DNA from: Paraphaeosphaeria minitans
Taxonomy: Eukaryota; Ascomycota; Dothideomycetes; Pleosporales; Didymosphaeriaceae
Direction: 5' to 3'
NCBI GenBank assembly: GCA_015832175.1
Contig: WJXW01000005.1
Coordinates: 1,550,001 to 1,614,000 of the forward strand
DNA length: 64,000 bases
Shown here: piece by piece, positions 25,196 to 39,000 of the stretch
Layout of the letters: each line of letters begins with the position of its first letter
Numbering within the stretch: the stretch's first letter is position 1
The notes under the pieces: generated by a model
The model's input: only the letters and a program-made list of their open reading frames with translations
Database searches by the model: none
Told to the model about the DNA's origin: nothing
Translations under genes and position numbers: made by a program

Positions 25196-28100
25196 CTATA
25201 ATAAGGGTAACTTAGAGAATAGAAATAAAAAAAGTAGAAAAGATGTTACTACTAAAGGTGTAGTAGGTAAAAATAGTAAGAATAGTAAAAATAATAAAGA
25301 TAATAAGTAGGGGAGGTATAAGTAGTGCACAGTTTAGTTAGATCGCTTCTTAGAAGCTAGCTTATAGGCTTTAGGTAAATACCCCTAATAGGCTATAAAT
25401 ACTTTATAAGCTATAGTGCTCTATAATAATATATATTATATCTACGTTCTATATACTGTTATTATGTTCTTTACTTCTTTTTTATATACGCAGCTCTTTT
25501 CCCTTTAAAGATTTAAACTAGATTATTTATATCTTTAAAGTCTAACTCTAGAATCTAGGTATTCTAAGTCTTATTATAGCCTTTCTAGTAGGGTAAGTAT
25601 TACTTTTACCCTTTTCTTATTTACTTAGCTAGGATTTCTTCTACTTTCTAGACTTTTCCTCTTTTAAGTATAACCTCTAGTAGCTAAGTATTACTATCTT
25701 CTACTCCTAGCCTTAGTTTCTATTATTTAAGAATGGAAATGTAAAATATATTATAAATATAATAGTATAGTAGGAGGAGTAAGTAGTATACCTACATTCT
25801 AACTACATCCTACACTTAGAAAGGCCTAATAAATTTTTCTAATAGCTTTTTACTTAGTTATTAACGCATATATATATTCTTTATACTAAGTAGGACTAAG
25901 TCGCCTACCTAGAATAACTCTTACTTATACTTCTTATTATAGTACTAGCTCTAATACTCTTATACTAAGTGTAAGTGCTCTATAAGTAATACGCGTACGC
26001 TATATATATATTTTACTCTCTTTACTATATCTAGTAGCTCCCCCTCTAGCCTACTATCTACAAAAGGCGTAGTAAGAATAGGGTGCTTACTATATACTAT
26101 ATAGAAAAGCGTTATTTTTGTTAAATTATAGATAGAGTTGTTGTATATAAATTAAGCTGTTAGGAGCAGTTTAACCTAGTTTGTTTATAGAGGTGTAATA
26201 AATATACAAAAGTATTATTTAAGTGTCTAATTCTAGCGCTCTATTTGCCTATCTATTTAAGGGTAGAAAGTAGTGCTAAGCCTACGCTTTACCTATAGTT
26301 AGTAGCATATTTCTGCCTAAAAAGTAGAGGTAAAGGTAGAGTCCCTATAAGATATAATACCTTTCTAAATGCCAAACTTTAAGATAACCTCTTAGAAGTA
26401 GGCTTCTATAAATTCCTTTATATTCTATATTTTCTATGCAAGAATAGAGATACCTATTTTAAAGAAGTAGTATATAATTACAAAAATCGCATTAAAAGCG
26501 CAGCTACCTTAATCCTTTACTAGTAGAAATCTAGTTATAAAGTCTAGTAAGACTTCCTTAAAGATATCCTTTAGCGTTAGAAAAGGTAATAGCTAGCTAT
26601 ACTTACTATACCTTAGAGCTTTACTCCTTTAGCAAATAGTATAAGTCCTTATATACTTCTAAATATTTTAACTTATAAGAGGCTAATAGTAGGTCCTTTT
26701 AATAGCCTTAAGCGTTCTACGCATACTAAAGTGGCCTACTATATACATGTTATAGTGCTAGAACAAAATCTCTTACCTAATTACTAGTTTATCTAGGATG
26801 TATAATCTACTATTATACCTTAGGACTTCTATTTTATTAAGGCGCTATACTTACGCCTTACTACTACTTTAAGTGTTTCTTTTACGCCTTAAGCTAGTAA
26901 TACGCTTAATAATAAAGGTGTCCCTTTACTAAAGCTACTAAACTTTAGTAATAAGGTTAGAATCTTTTATTACAAGTTTACTACTAACTAATACTTTAGC
27001 TAGCTAGCGTAGTACGTATAGTGTACACACTATAGTACTAGTAGTAAGGACTTTTATAGCTCTATAAATATTAGTAACATACGTCTTACATGCGCCTAAT
27101 AAGCTTAGCTTATTTATAGATCTACTTACTCTACTATGCTTAGTCCTCTATAGTATTTTATTCTATAGGGTAGGTAATAAATAAGTTAGTAATAGGTTCT
27201 CTTATGCGTAATCTACCCTTCTTAATAGTCTATCTGCTAGGTTTATTTTCCCTAGCCAGTGTTCTACTTTAAAATTAAAAGCTACTTAGTATATTACCTA
27301 TTATACTTATTATAGGTTTAGCTTTTATATAGCGCGCATACTGCGTAAGTTATTATAGTTACTTAGCACTTAAATTGTGTACTATATACTATCTAGATAA
27401 TGTTTCTATTCCTTAAACTAGTAGATAATAGTAAGGAGCTTAAGGTTATATAACTTATAATTTAGCTCTACTACTTAAAGTTTTCTTAACATAAAAGTAA
27501 CTAGGTGCCACTTCTAGTTCTTTAATAGCTGCGAAAGAATACTATATATTATAAAAGTAGATATATTAGTCTCTAATTAGATTAGCAGCGTAAGGTTAAA
27601 GTACTGTAAAATAGGCGCACTTAAAAAGCGCGTTTTAAGTATTTTAAAAGTATTATTAGCTTTTACTAACTATTAGAACACTTAGTTCTTTTTAAGTAGG
27701 TCTAAAAGAGGAGCGGTTTCTTATATATATACCTTAATAAATTACCTATAAAAGTCTATAAAGCCTAGAAATAACTAGAGCTCTTAGATACTAGTTAGCT
27801 ATAGCTATTCTATAATATTTACTATACGCGTAGGATTAGCGCAGATTCTTTATATAGTTATAATAAAACTAAAGAAGTAGACTTTGCCTAAGGCAAATAT
27901 GCACTTAGTTAAATTAATAAAAAGTTTAGCCTTATATAGTAATTTAAGCACAGTATAGATAGCGCGCTAATAAAGCGTAAGATCCTTATTATAGGTATAG
28001 ATAAGTATATTATTTAGGTACATAATATATATATAATCTAGGTGTAGTGCTAGTGCCTTATTAATATATGCCTAGAAGCTTATAAGGGTATTAGTTATGC

Positions 28101-28728
28101 TAAATAGCATTACTAAGTATTTAAAGTAGCTATAGTAAGTTTAGAATATAGTTTTCCACTTATCTTCTATTTAGATCTAAATTCTATAGTAGGCGTTGTA
28201 AAGATTAAGGGTCGTATAGTAGTATACGCCTAATAGGCAGTTAAGCGTCTCTCTAATTAAAGGTAGTAGGTAATAATCTTTAATAGTAATTACGTTAAGG
28301 CCCTAATAATCTATATAAAGCCGCAGTATACTATCTTTCTTAGGGGTAAATAGAATTAGTGCTCTAACTAAGCTAGTGCTATACCTAATCTATCTCTTTT
28401 TTAAAACATCTTTAGATACTTCTAAAGTACCTTAAGCTCCCGCTCTAAGAGATTATAAAGTAGTTTATAAGGAGGTCCTTTTCCCTTTATAATAGGGATA
28501 GCATAATTAGATTTTTTAAAATTTAGTAGGGTAGACGCTGCTTTTTTATTAAATACGTTACTATATTCACGTAATATATTACGAATGCGTAGTACCTACG
28601 CTACGCGCGCTTTATTAATACGCGCTAGGTACTCTAAGCTTACACTAGTTGTTTATAAGACACTTAGAAGAAATAAATCTAAGCTAGTATACTTTATATA
28701 ATCTTTAAAGTCCCTTATAGTAATAAGC
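23968..28728 (-). mobile_element. Gypsy-B copy 2, minus strand, cut by Copia-3
   Basis: Read on the minus strand from 28728: reverse transcriptase approach (EGKGPPY region near 28460), the RT core to about 28000, RNase H near 27500, integrase (FYP.IDRQIER near 26275-26236), chromodomain near 25620-25508, a linker near 25320-25200, and then the complete 3' unit down to about 23968. The 5' end is lost at 28728, where the Copia-3 LTR begins. This copy and copy 1 meet head-on at 23967 in a large inverted repeat. Its frames are disrupted by RIP. Confidence 0.85.
24529..25200 (+). pseudogene. Cys-rich accessory frame convergent with Gypsy-B pol
   Basis: This plus-strand frame, antisense to pol of this copy, starts at an ATG (MLYYLVLKYIKKSN) at 24529 and runs through SAAIFAFSKNTKR, then NLAKLSKNYIKNKNKR followed by YNYYIKGNCRDYNLV. 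Internal stops are TAG/TAA only. The third Gypsy-B copy has the same frame on its minus strand (about 48125 down to 47480), with many of the same residues, for example KNKNKRCNYYIKGN. That retains one Cys changed to Tyr here, so the ancestral segment probably had a C..C....C..C-type metal-binding cluster. I do not recognise the family. It could be an accessory LTR-element protein or a captured host domain. Confidence 0.5.
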
Positions 28729-28922
28729 TGTTAAAGTAAACACTCACTTCCATAATTCTTTCTGGATCCACTAATTCATATCACAGGATTCTTGCTAAGA
28801 GGCTTGTTTCTTTTGTATATAGTCTACCCTTTTAGCATCCTTTCCTACAATTAGCTATTTATATTCTTTACAACTCTGCTCCTAAATATCCTATAATAGT
28901 TTAAGCCCTTTTTACTATAATA
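28729..28922 (+). repeat. 5' LTR of Copia-3
   Basis: A 194 bp LTR, TGTTAAAG to ACTATAATA. It is more RIP-altered at its end than the 3' LTR (CTATAATA against CTACAACA) and lacks one A in the AAAACAC run. Confidence 0.9.
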
Positions 28923-31900
28923 GTTATAAGCCCAGCGCTTAGAACGTAGGATAATTCTCCCTACCTACTTAGTAACATATAAATTATTATATAACACTCT
29001 ATTTAGAACCTCTCTATAATACAACCCCTCTATTTCTAATAACAAAAATTATTAAAATAGCAAAAGTATAGCTTATTAATTGCGCTAGCTAGCCCTACTA
29101 GTTTATCTAGCTTTAATTCTAAGTAAACTTAAAAGGAATCTAGAACTAAATTAACCTAAAGGGAATTAACGCTCTAGCAATTAATTACGTAAAGCTAGAA
29201 CAACCTCTACTCTTATAGAAACTATTACTAATTATAGATACAGCCTCTATAGTAAGTATTTAATTATATAAAGCAGAGCTTACTAAGTAGAAAATAGATA
29301 AGAAAAGCTTTCCTTTATAAATAGTAGAATATAGAGTACTAGTTTTAGACTAGTAAGTAGACTATACTAAGATACAGAATTTCTAGACTTAGGTAAACAC
29401 TACAGTATCGCCTAATCTACTTACTCCTGCCATAATTACTCTAGTTAATACACGCTATACTACGCTTTAGTCCCTAATTTAACTCTTAAAGGAAGATCTC
29501 ACACTAAATAAAGAAGCTATATAAAATAATATTTAAGCTTTATACTACGCTTATCTTAAGAAGGCTAAGTAGGTAAAATAAAGTGTTAAGACCTAGTTTA
29601 AAGAGTAGTAGCTCCTCTATTAAAAAGCAAAGACTTACTTAATTAGTAAAATTAGTAGACTACTTACTACCTAAGATTTCCTAGATGTAATTACTACGCG
29701 TATAGCACTAGATTAGGCCTAATTAATAAACTAATAGCTAATCTAGAATAAGACGCTAGGATAGAATTAGATTACGCTAGACAATCTAAGAAAGGTATTT
29801 TTAGCGCTTGTCTAGGAGCATTTAATCTAATCTAGTTCTAATAAAATTAGTAGGGTATTTGCCATTTTTAATAGATTATTAAAATAATCTACTAACTCTA
29901 ATAGCTCTAGTTTATTTAATTAAACAAAGAAACAACTAAACTGTCCCTATAAGCCCTATACTTATAGGTGGAAACTAATAGAGTGCTAAAGACTTTAAAC
30001 CGCAATAGCTAAATTACTCTAGAATAGAATATTATTATTTAATCTCACTAATAAAGAAAAATTAGAGATTGTTAATTAACTTAAGTAGCCTAAGTGGTTA
30101 AACCTTTATAATGTAATCACAAAGGTAGGATAGAATAAAAAACAATCCTCTACTAAGACTATTAAGTATCCTAGTAGTATTACTGCTGCTCTACTAAACC
30201 TATTTAATCTACATGTAGATAATAGAGTATTAGGTGTCTACTCTACTCTACATTCTAACGCTTATCCTCTATTAGAATGTATAATACTAGACAGTGCTAT
30301 AGTAGTTTACCTAGTTAATAATTACAAAAGACTTATTCCTAAGACGTTTTAATTATTAAACAAAAGTATAGAGGTAGGTACACAAAGCCTCTTAATCTTA
30401 GGAATTAGTAATAGACTAATTAAGAACGCTTTATATAGGAAAAATAAGAGATTTATAAAAGATCTGCTGCTCTAAGGAGTAAGAGTAGTAGAAGGCTTTT
30501 ATATAAATATTATATTAGAAGCTCTTTTAAAGAAAGTAAAAATTTAGTACTTTAGTTTAGATTACACTTTTAGGATTAGAAGCCTAGAATAAAGTGTTAT
30601 TTTAGTAGACCTAAAATATAAGTATAACTTTACTTTCCTATAATATAAGCTAATCCGCTCTTATCTAATTATTATAAGTATAACTACTAAAGGATTATTC
30701 TAAGTTAATATTAAGAGATTAGATTCTAAGGACCTTTAGCACCTTTAAGTAGGGTATATAGGAAGTAAAGCCCTATAAGCTCTAGTAATTACAGCCTAAG
30801 GTGTAAAGATTACTAGAATATTAAGAAAGGATTATAAGCACTATACTACTACACACGCAACTTAAGTAATTTCTAGAAAACCTAAAAAATAATTACCTAG
30901 GCTATTTTACTTTATATCCTAAGATCTATTTAATATACCTACTACTTAAAATAGAAAAAACTAGGTTTTACTAATTAAAGAAGATTTTAGTAAGAAACCT
31001 TACATTTTTAATCTTAGAATAAAGACGCTTTCTAATATAATAAGAGTATAGCAGGATTTCTTAGCTCTTATTAATACAAAATACGAGCTTTAAATTACAA
31101 AAATCTACTAGGACAATAATATAGCAACACTTCTATAAAGAGGGAAATCCTAGTCCAAATTTTAGGCTAATTAGAAAGGGATAATAATTAGTAGACCACC
31201 GCCCTATACGCATAAGCCTAATAGCGCTGCAGAAAGAGTAGGCTAAGAGCTTATAATAAAAGTAATAAAAATATTAATAAGCGCAAATCTACTATTAAAT
31301 CTCTAGCCTAAGATTATATAAGCAGCATACTAGCTCTAAGGAATAATTCCTAGCCTAGTATTAGGCTATTAATTACCTAATAAAACGTTATATACTTAGT
31401 TTAGACAATATTTTTATTATTATAAACTAGTAAAAATATAATATAGGACAGCTAATTTTTATCTAAACTAAAGTGCTGTCTACGCCTATAGCTACTAAGC
31501 TTACCTTTTAGATTAGGAGTATATAGCTAGGCAAGATAGAAGAGGATTTAAAGTAAATCCTAGGGGCTATATTAGATATCTAGTAGGCTATAAAGCTTCT
31601 AATATCTACTAAATATAGATTCTCTAGCTTAATTAGGTAATTACTACACAAAACGTAAGGTTTAATAAGTCTATATTCTATAAAGAATTAGAGGAATAAT
31701 CTATTCTAAAAATAGAAGCGTTAAAAATAGTAGAAAGCCTCTAAGAAAGAGAGCTAAATAATCTAGAAGAAGCGTATAAAAATACGCTTAATATTCTACC
31801 TAAAACAAATAAGTATATAAGAACTACTACTAGACCTATAGGTAACCCTTAAGTAATTAAAAGCAAAGTAGGCTAGCTAAGTAATTAAGAACCTAAAGTA

Positions 31901-34900
31901 CCTACTACTAAGTAAGCTGTAGGCTTAGTTAGCTAGTAGCTAAGAATTTGCTTAAGTAGAAAAGAAAGTATAAAACTTATAACCCCTAATTAGACACTAG
32001 AGCTAGGTAATCTTAGGGGTAATCTATTAAGTAATTAAAAGATATCTAGTAGCTACTAGAATACTACTAAGAGAGCTAGCCCGCTAGAATTAGGGGATTT
32101 AATACTTTATTTATTAGTAGAAACTAATTAGGTTACTAATTAACCTAGCGCAGATAACTTAATTACGCTAGATAAAGTAGATAACCTACTAGCGCGCTAA
32201 AGGCAAAGGTAGATCTATTTAGAAGTAAATAGAATAAGTAGGCAAAATTATAGTAAAGCACTAGAAATTAACTAACTAATAAATTACTATCTACTATTAC
32301 AAAGATTAAGAAAGCAAAATAATTAGGATAATTAGCTAAGGGGTAGGTAGAAGCTAGGTGCTTATACACTAATTACTAATTATCTTTAAAGTAATCTTAA
32401 TGTAATATTAGAGTACATGTTTATACTAGGAGTAGTAGAGGCCTAGTCTAAGTAAGAAAAATATATTATACTAAATATAATAGTATTTACTTCTATACTT
32501 AGAAAGGCGCCTAGAGCGTCTTATATAGCTTAGACTTACAGAGACAAGCTTATACTAGAGCTAACCCTATAGAAACACCTTTATAATTATCTATATAGAA
32601 AGCTATTCCTCCTTACTGCTTATAAGGAGATCTCAACTTTATAAAATAAAGGTACCTAGATAGAGATTAAATAATTCGAGGTGTTAGAGTAACTACTCCC
32701 TTTAAAGTAGGTCTTTACCTATAAATTTAATTAAAATAAATACTTTAAAAAGTGTAAAGCTTAAATTATTATAAGAGGAGATCTTTAGAAAAAGAATACT
32801 CTTTACTCTACTTATACTACTACTCTAGTAGTAAGATCTTTTTAATTAGCTATAGCTCTAGCAGTAGAATTTAATCTAGAAATCTTATAATTTAATATAG
32901 TAGGAGCATTTCTAAATACTCTTATTATAGCTGCTAATCTAGTAACTTATAAATTACCTAATAGTTTTAAAAAGCTAAGAAACTATATAAGATTAAATTA
33001 AGCTTTGTATAGCTTAAGAGATTTACTACTTCTTTAGTATAAGGAATTTATAGAATTACTTTAATTTTATAGACTTTTAGCTTTGCTAGAAGAGCTATGC
33101 CTTTTCTTTAATAGTAATTAAAGTATTATTATTCTATTTTATATTAACAACATTCTTCTTCTCTATCACAAGAGTAAAGAGAAAGAAGCCCTAGATTTTT
33201 AGAAGAAGATTGTAAATAAATATAAGATTAAATTAAAAGGACTAGTAGAGTAGTTTTTAGGTGTTTAAGTAATTAGGGATACAGAAGTAAGATTAATATT
33301 TTTAGTTTATAATACTTATATTAATAAGATTATAAAAAAGTTTAACTTTTTAAACTCTAGGAGCTTCCCTCCTACACCTCTATTAGTAGAAGATCTTGTT
33401 CTAAGCACAGAAGAAGCTACTCCTTAATAAATAAAGCTCTTTTAAGAAGAGGCAGGATTAGCTCTTTATATAGTAATTATGCTACGCCTAGATATACCCT
33501 TTATAGTGTTAAAGCTATCACACTTTCTAATAAATCTAAGTAAAGAACACTTTGCTGCTATTAACTATATAATCCTTTACCTCTATTAAACTAGATAGTA
33601 GGCTATAGTCTTTAGTGGCTATAATAGACCTAATCTGCTAATATATAGAGATGCCTTTTTTACTAATAATCTAATATTACGGCGATCTTCTTATAGATAT
33701 ATTATCCTATTATTTAGAGGAGCTATCTTATAGAAAGTAGCTTAATAGAATATAATTACTACTTTAATAATAGAAGTAGAGCTTCTAGCGCTTAAATATA
33801 TAAGTAAATAAGTTATAGTAATTAAGAGATTTTTTACTAAGCTTACTCTAGATCTAGGACCTTTATAGAAGGTTTATTATAACAATCTTTAAACTATTTA
33901 TTTAGTAATTAGAAAGAACAAAAGAATTACTACTTAACTACGCTATATAGATATTTAGAATATATAGTTATAGTAAGAGTATATAAAAGGATTATTTTAA
34001 GTAGAATATCTTCTAACTAGTAAAATGCTAGCAGATAGCCTTATAAAGGCTCTTACTTATTAGTAGTTTAATAGATTTAAAAGGCTATTAAATCTATAAA
34101 ATGTGAGCATAATAATTACAGAATAAGAGTAGGTAAGTAGAGAATTAATCTATTAACTATCTAGAATTATTAATTTAGAGCTAGGAAACAAGAAAAAAAA
34201 AAAGAAAAAATTAGAGGGAGAATAGGAATTAGAGGAAAAAGAGATTAAAGAGCTTATCTATAAGCTTATAGACTCTCTTCCTCCTCTGCTTAATTGTAGG
34301 GGTGTGAGAATCTCCCTTATAATTAGTAGTAGGAGATTTTCCTTATCCTCCTTCTCTCCTCTCTATAGTAGGTAATTCCTTATCCTATCTACCTCCTCTA
34401 CCTCTCCTTTAATTAGTAGCAGGTAATAGCTTACCCTAGCCTCCCCTTTTTTAATTAGTAGGAGGAGAAGCATTACCTAGCTTCTACTCTACTTTAAAGC
34501 TAATAAGCTACTTATTTAGCTATTTTAATTAGTGTATTAGCTGTAACTACGCTGCTTCTTAATAGGTAGAGTAAGAGAGTAATTACTCTATCCTTTACTA
34601 AGAATTAACTAAAAAAGAAGAAGTAGAATAGTAGCTACGTACTAAGCTTACTCTTTCTAACTACTAGTAGGAAAAAGAGCTTATAAGGCTACTTTAACCT
34701 TCTTACACAGCTTAGTAATTAGCCTTTCTTATAAAAAGTATTAGCTAAACCTAGAAAGAATTTTAAAATAAAAGCTTATATTAGCACCTTCTAATAGTTA
34801 ATAGTAGATAAATTTTATAACTAGAGTCTAAATATGCAGCTAGCTATAGAAACAATTAGTAAAATTAGCTAAAGTAATAGGATAATTCTATATATAATAG

Positions 34901-35848
34901 TACAAGAGTAGGTAAAGTAGGTATAATAGCGCCTACTTAAGCTTAAAGCGTTATTATAGTAGTGTCTATTACTTTTTTCTACTAGAGTTCTTTTTAAGCA
35001 GCCTAAGTAGCTTACTTATCTAAGAGCACTAAATAATTGCTAGGGGTCTAGAGCTAGGGTAGGAGGAGCTAGTAGAGTAGGAGGAGTAGAAGGATTTTAG
35101 TAGGAGGATTAGGAGCTTTATTTAGCAGCTTTTACAGCCTTTACTACGCGTACTTTAGCTAGATTATTAGATATTTAAAAAAGTTAGTAAAGATCTAAAT
35201 AATAGAAATAGCGTAAGGTAATAATTAGAAGAAGAGAACCTACTATAAAGTAGTAGAATTTAAAGGCTTAAACTAGTAGGCTTAAATTAGATAGGAAGTT
35301 AAAGCGTTAAAAGTAAAGAATTAAAAAGAGAAGATTAAGCGCTAGTAAAGGGCTTATATACTCTACTACCTATCTAATTATTAAGCGCTAAATGCGCTCC
35401 CTTCTTACTACTTATTTCTCTTACTACTACTCTTTTTTAATTAAAACGCGCTTACCTATTATACTTACTAGCTAGTAAGAGCGGGGAAATTACCTTATAG
35501 TTAATAAGAAGTAAGTAAAAAGAGTAGTAGAATAAAAGTATTTACGCTCTAGGTCTTTGTGTTACACTTATAAGCTCCTAACCTACTAGAAGAAGAGATT
35601 CTAGACATAATTTATAATAGGATTTGTGATTTAAAAGATAAATAGCGATTATTTTACTATTATAACAAATAGGGGGTAATAGAATTGCTATTCTTAAAAT
35701 AAGGAGATTTAGAAGAATAATTTTTAATAGTTTTTTAATCTTTAAACAGACTTTAGATAGTTTTTTAAAGATCTTTAGGAAGGATTTAGACAATTATAGA
35801 TTACTTCTTAGAATAGGTAATCCGCTTTAAGCGATTACCTAGGGGGTG

Positions 35849-36043
35849 TGTTAAAGTAAAACACTCACTTCTGTGATTTTTTCTAGATCTACTAATTTAT
35901 ATTATAGGATTCTTGCTAAGAGGCTCGTTTCTTTTATATATAGTCTGCCCTTTCGGCATCCTTTCCTACAATTAGCTATTTGTATTCTTTACAACTCTAC
36001 TCCTGAATATCCTGTGATAGTTCGAGCCCTTTTTACTACAACA
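35849..36043 (+). repeat. 3' LTR of Copia-3
   Basis: A 195 bp LTR following the purine tract AGGGGGTG and ending ACTACAACA at 36043. The internal frame beginning MIFSRSTN is open and runs on into Copia-4. Confidence 0.9.
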
Positions 36044-39000
36044 CCTAGCGTAGATAACTTAATTACGCTAGATAAAATAGATAACCTACTAGCGCACTAA
36101 AGGCAAAGGCAGATCTATCTAGAGGTAAGTAGAATAAGTAGGCGAAATTATAGTAAAGCACTAGAAATTAACTAAGTAATAAATTGCTATTTGCTATTAC
36201 AAAGATTAAGAAAGCAAAATATTTAGGATAATTAGCTAAGGGGTAGGTAGAAGCTAGGTGCTTATACACTAATCGCTAATTATCTTTAAAGTAATCTTAA
36301 TATAATATTAGAGTATATATTTATACTAAAAGTAGCAGAGGCCTAGTCTAAGTAAGAAGAATATATTATATTAAATATAATAGTATTTACTTCTATACTT
36401 AGAAAGGCGCCTAGAGCGTCTTATACAGCTTAGACTTATAGAGACAAGCTTACACTAGAGCTAACCCTATAGAAACACCTTTATAATTATTTATATAGGA
36501 AGCTATTCCTCCTTACTACTTATAAGGAGATCTTAACTTTATAAAATAAAGGTACCTAGATAGAGATTAAATAATTTAAGGTGTTAGAGTAACTACTCCC
36601 TTTAAAGTAGGTCTTTACCTATAAGTTTAATTAAAATAGATACTTTAAAAAGTATAAAGCTTAAATTATTATAAAAGGAGATCTTTAGAAAAAAAATACT
36701 CTCTACTCTACCTATACTACTACCCTAGTAGTAAGATCTTTTTAATTAGCTATAGCTCTAGCAGCAGAATTTAATCTAGAAATCTTATAATTTAATATCG
36801 TAGGAGCGTTTCTAAATACTTTTATTATAGCTACTAATCTAGTAACTTGTAAATTACCTAATAGTTTTAAAAAGCTAGGAAAGTGTGTAAGATTAAATTA
36901 AGCTTTATATAGCTTAAGAGATTTACTACTTCTTTAGTATAAGGAATTTATAAGATTACTTTAATCTTATAGACTTTTAGCTTCGCTAGAAGAGCTATAC
37001 CTTTTCTTTAATAGTAATTAAAGTAGTATTGTTCTATTTTATATTAATAATATTCTTTTTCTCTATTATAAGAGTAAAGAGAAAGAAGCTCTAGATTTTT
37101 AGAAGAAGATTGCGAACAAATATAAGATTAAATTAAAAGAACTAGTAGAGTAGTTCCTAAGTGTTTAAGTAATTAGGGACAGAGAAATAAGATTAATTTC
37201 TCTAGTCTATAATACCTATATTAATAAAATTATAAAAAAGTTTAACCTTACAAACTCTAGGAGCTTCCCTCCTACACCTCTATTAGTAAAAGATCTTATT
37301 TTAAGCATAGGAGAAGCTACTCTTTAAAAAATAAAGCTCTTTTAAGAAGAGGTAGGAATAGCTCTCTATATAATAATTATACTACGCCTAGATATAGCCT
37401 TTGCAGTGTTAAAGCTATTACACTTTTTAATAAATCTAAGTAAAGAACACTTTGCTACTATTAACTATATATTTCTTTACCTCTATTAAACTAGATAGTA
37501 GGCTATAGTCTTTAGTGGCTATAATAGACCTAATCTACTAATATATAGAGATGCCTTTTTTACTAATAATCTAATATTACGGCGATCTTCCTATAAATAT
37601 ATTATCTTATTATTTAGAGGAGCTATCCTATAGAAAGTAGCTTAATAGAATATAATTACTACTTTAATAATAGATATAGAGCTTCTAGCGCTTAAATATA
37701 TAAGTAAACAAGCTATAGTAATTAAGAGATTTTTTACTAAACTTACTCTAGATCTAGAACTTTTATAGAAGGTCTATTGTGATAATCTTTAAACTATTTA
37801 TTTAGTAATTAGAAAGAACAAAAGAATCACTACTTAACTACACTATATAGATATTTAGAATATATAGTTATAGTAAGAGTATGTAAAAAGATTATTTTAA
37901 GTAGAATATCTTCTAACTAGCGAAATGCTAGTAGATAGCCTTATAAAGGCTCTTACTTATTAGCAGTTTAATAGATTTAAAAAGCTATTAAATCTATAAA
38001 ATGTAAGCATAATAATTATAGAATAAAAGTAGATAAGTAGAGAATTAATCTATTAACTACCTAGAATTATTAATTTAGAGCTAGGAAACAAAAAAAGAAA
38101 AAAAAAAGAAAGAAAAAATTAGAAAGAGAATAGGAATTAGAAGAAAAGAAGATTAAAGAGCTTATCTATAAGCTTATAAACCCTCTTCCTCCTCTACTTA
38201 ATTATAGAGGTGTAAGAATCTCCTCTATAATTAGTAGTAGGAGATTGTCTCTATTCTCCTCCTCTACTCCTCTCTATAGTAGGTAATAGCTTACTCTAGC
38301 TACCTCTCCTTTAATTAGTAGTAGGTAATTCCTTACTCTAGCCTCCCCTCTTTTAATTAGTAGGAGGAGAAGCACTTACCTAGCCTCTACTCTATTTTAG
38401 AGCTAATAAGCTACTTATCTAGCTATTTTAATTAGTATATTAGCTGTAACTACGCTGCTCTTTAATAAATAAAATAAAAAAGTAATTACTTTATCCTCTA
38501 CTAAAAATTAGCTATAAGGAGGAGAGTAAGATAGTAGCTATGTATTAAGCTTACTTCTCCTAACTACTAGTAGAAAAAAGAGCTTATAAAGCTACTTTAA
38601 CTTTTTTATATAGCTTAGTTATTAGCCTCTCCTATAAAAAGTATTAGCTAAACCTAGAAATAATTTTAAAATAAAAGCTTATATTAGCACCCTTTAATAG
38701 TTAATAGTAGATAAAATCTATAGCTAGAGTCTTAATATGCGGCTAGCTATAGAAATAATTAGTAAAATTAGCTAAAGTAATAAAATAATTTTATATATAG
38801 TAGTGTAAGAGTAGGTAAAATAGGTATAGCAGCGCCTACTTAAGTTTAAAGCGTTATTATAGTAGCGTCTATTACTTTTTCTTACTAGAGCTCCCTTTAA
38901 GTAGCTTAAGTAGCTTACTTATCTAAAAGCACTAAGTAATTACTAGAGGCCTAGAGCTAGGGTAAGAGGAGCTAATAGAGTAGGAAAAGTAGAAAAATCT

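Larger units (their letters stand above)
28729..36043 (+). mobile_element. Copia-3: full-length plus-strand Copia element (7315 bp)
   Basis: LTRs lie at 28729-28922 and 35849-36043. After the 5' LTR comes a gag-like region (about 29450-29900). The protease/integrase region follows, with YKPNSAAERVG near 31220 and the post-integrase GYIRYLVGYK near 31565. The reverse transcriptase catalytic motif FYINNILLLY is at 33137, RNase H near 33945, then the 1.5 kb 3' tract and an AGGGGGTG purine tract before the 3' LTR. The flanks do not match: TAAGC on the left (Gypsy-B) and CCTAG on the right (Copia-4 pol). A missing target duplication on an otherwise complete element suggests recombination between two Copia copies. 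Frames are RIP-disrupted. Confidence 0.9.
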
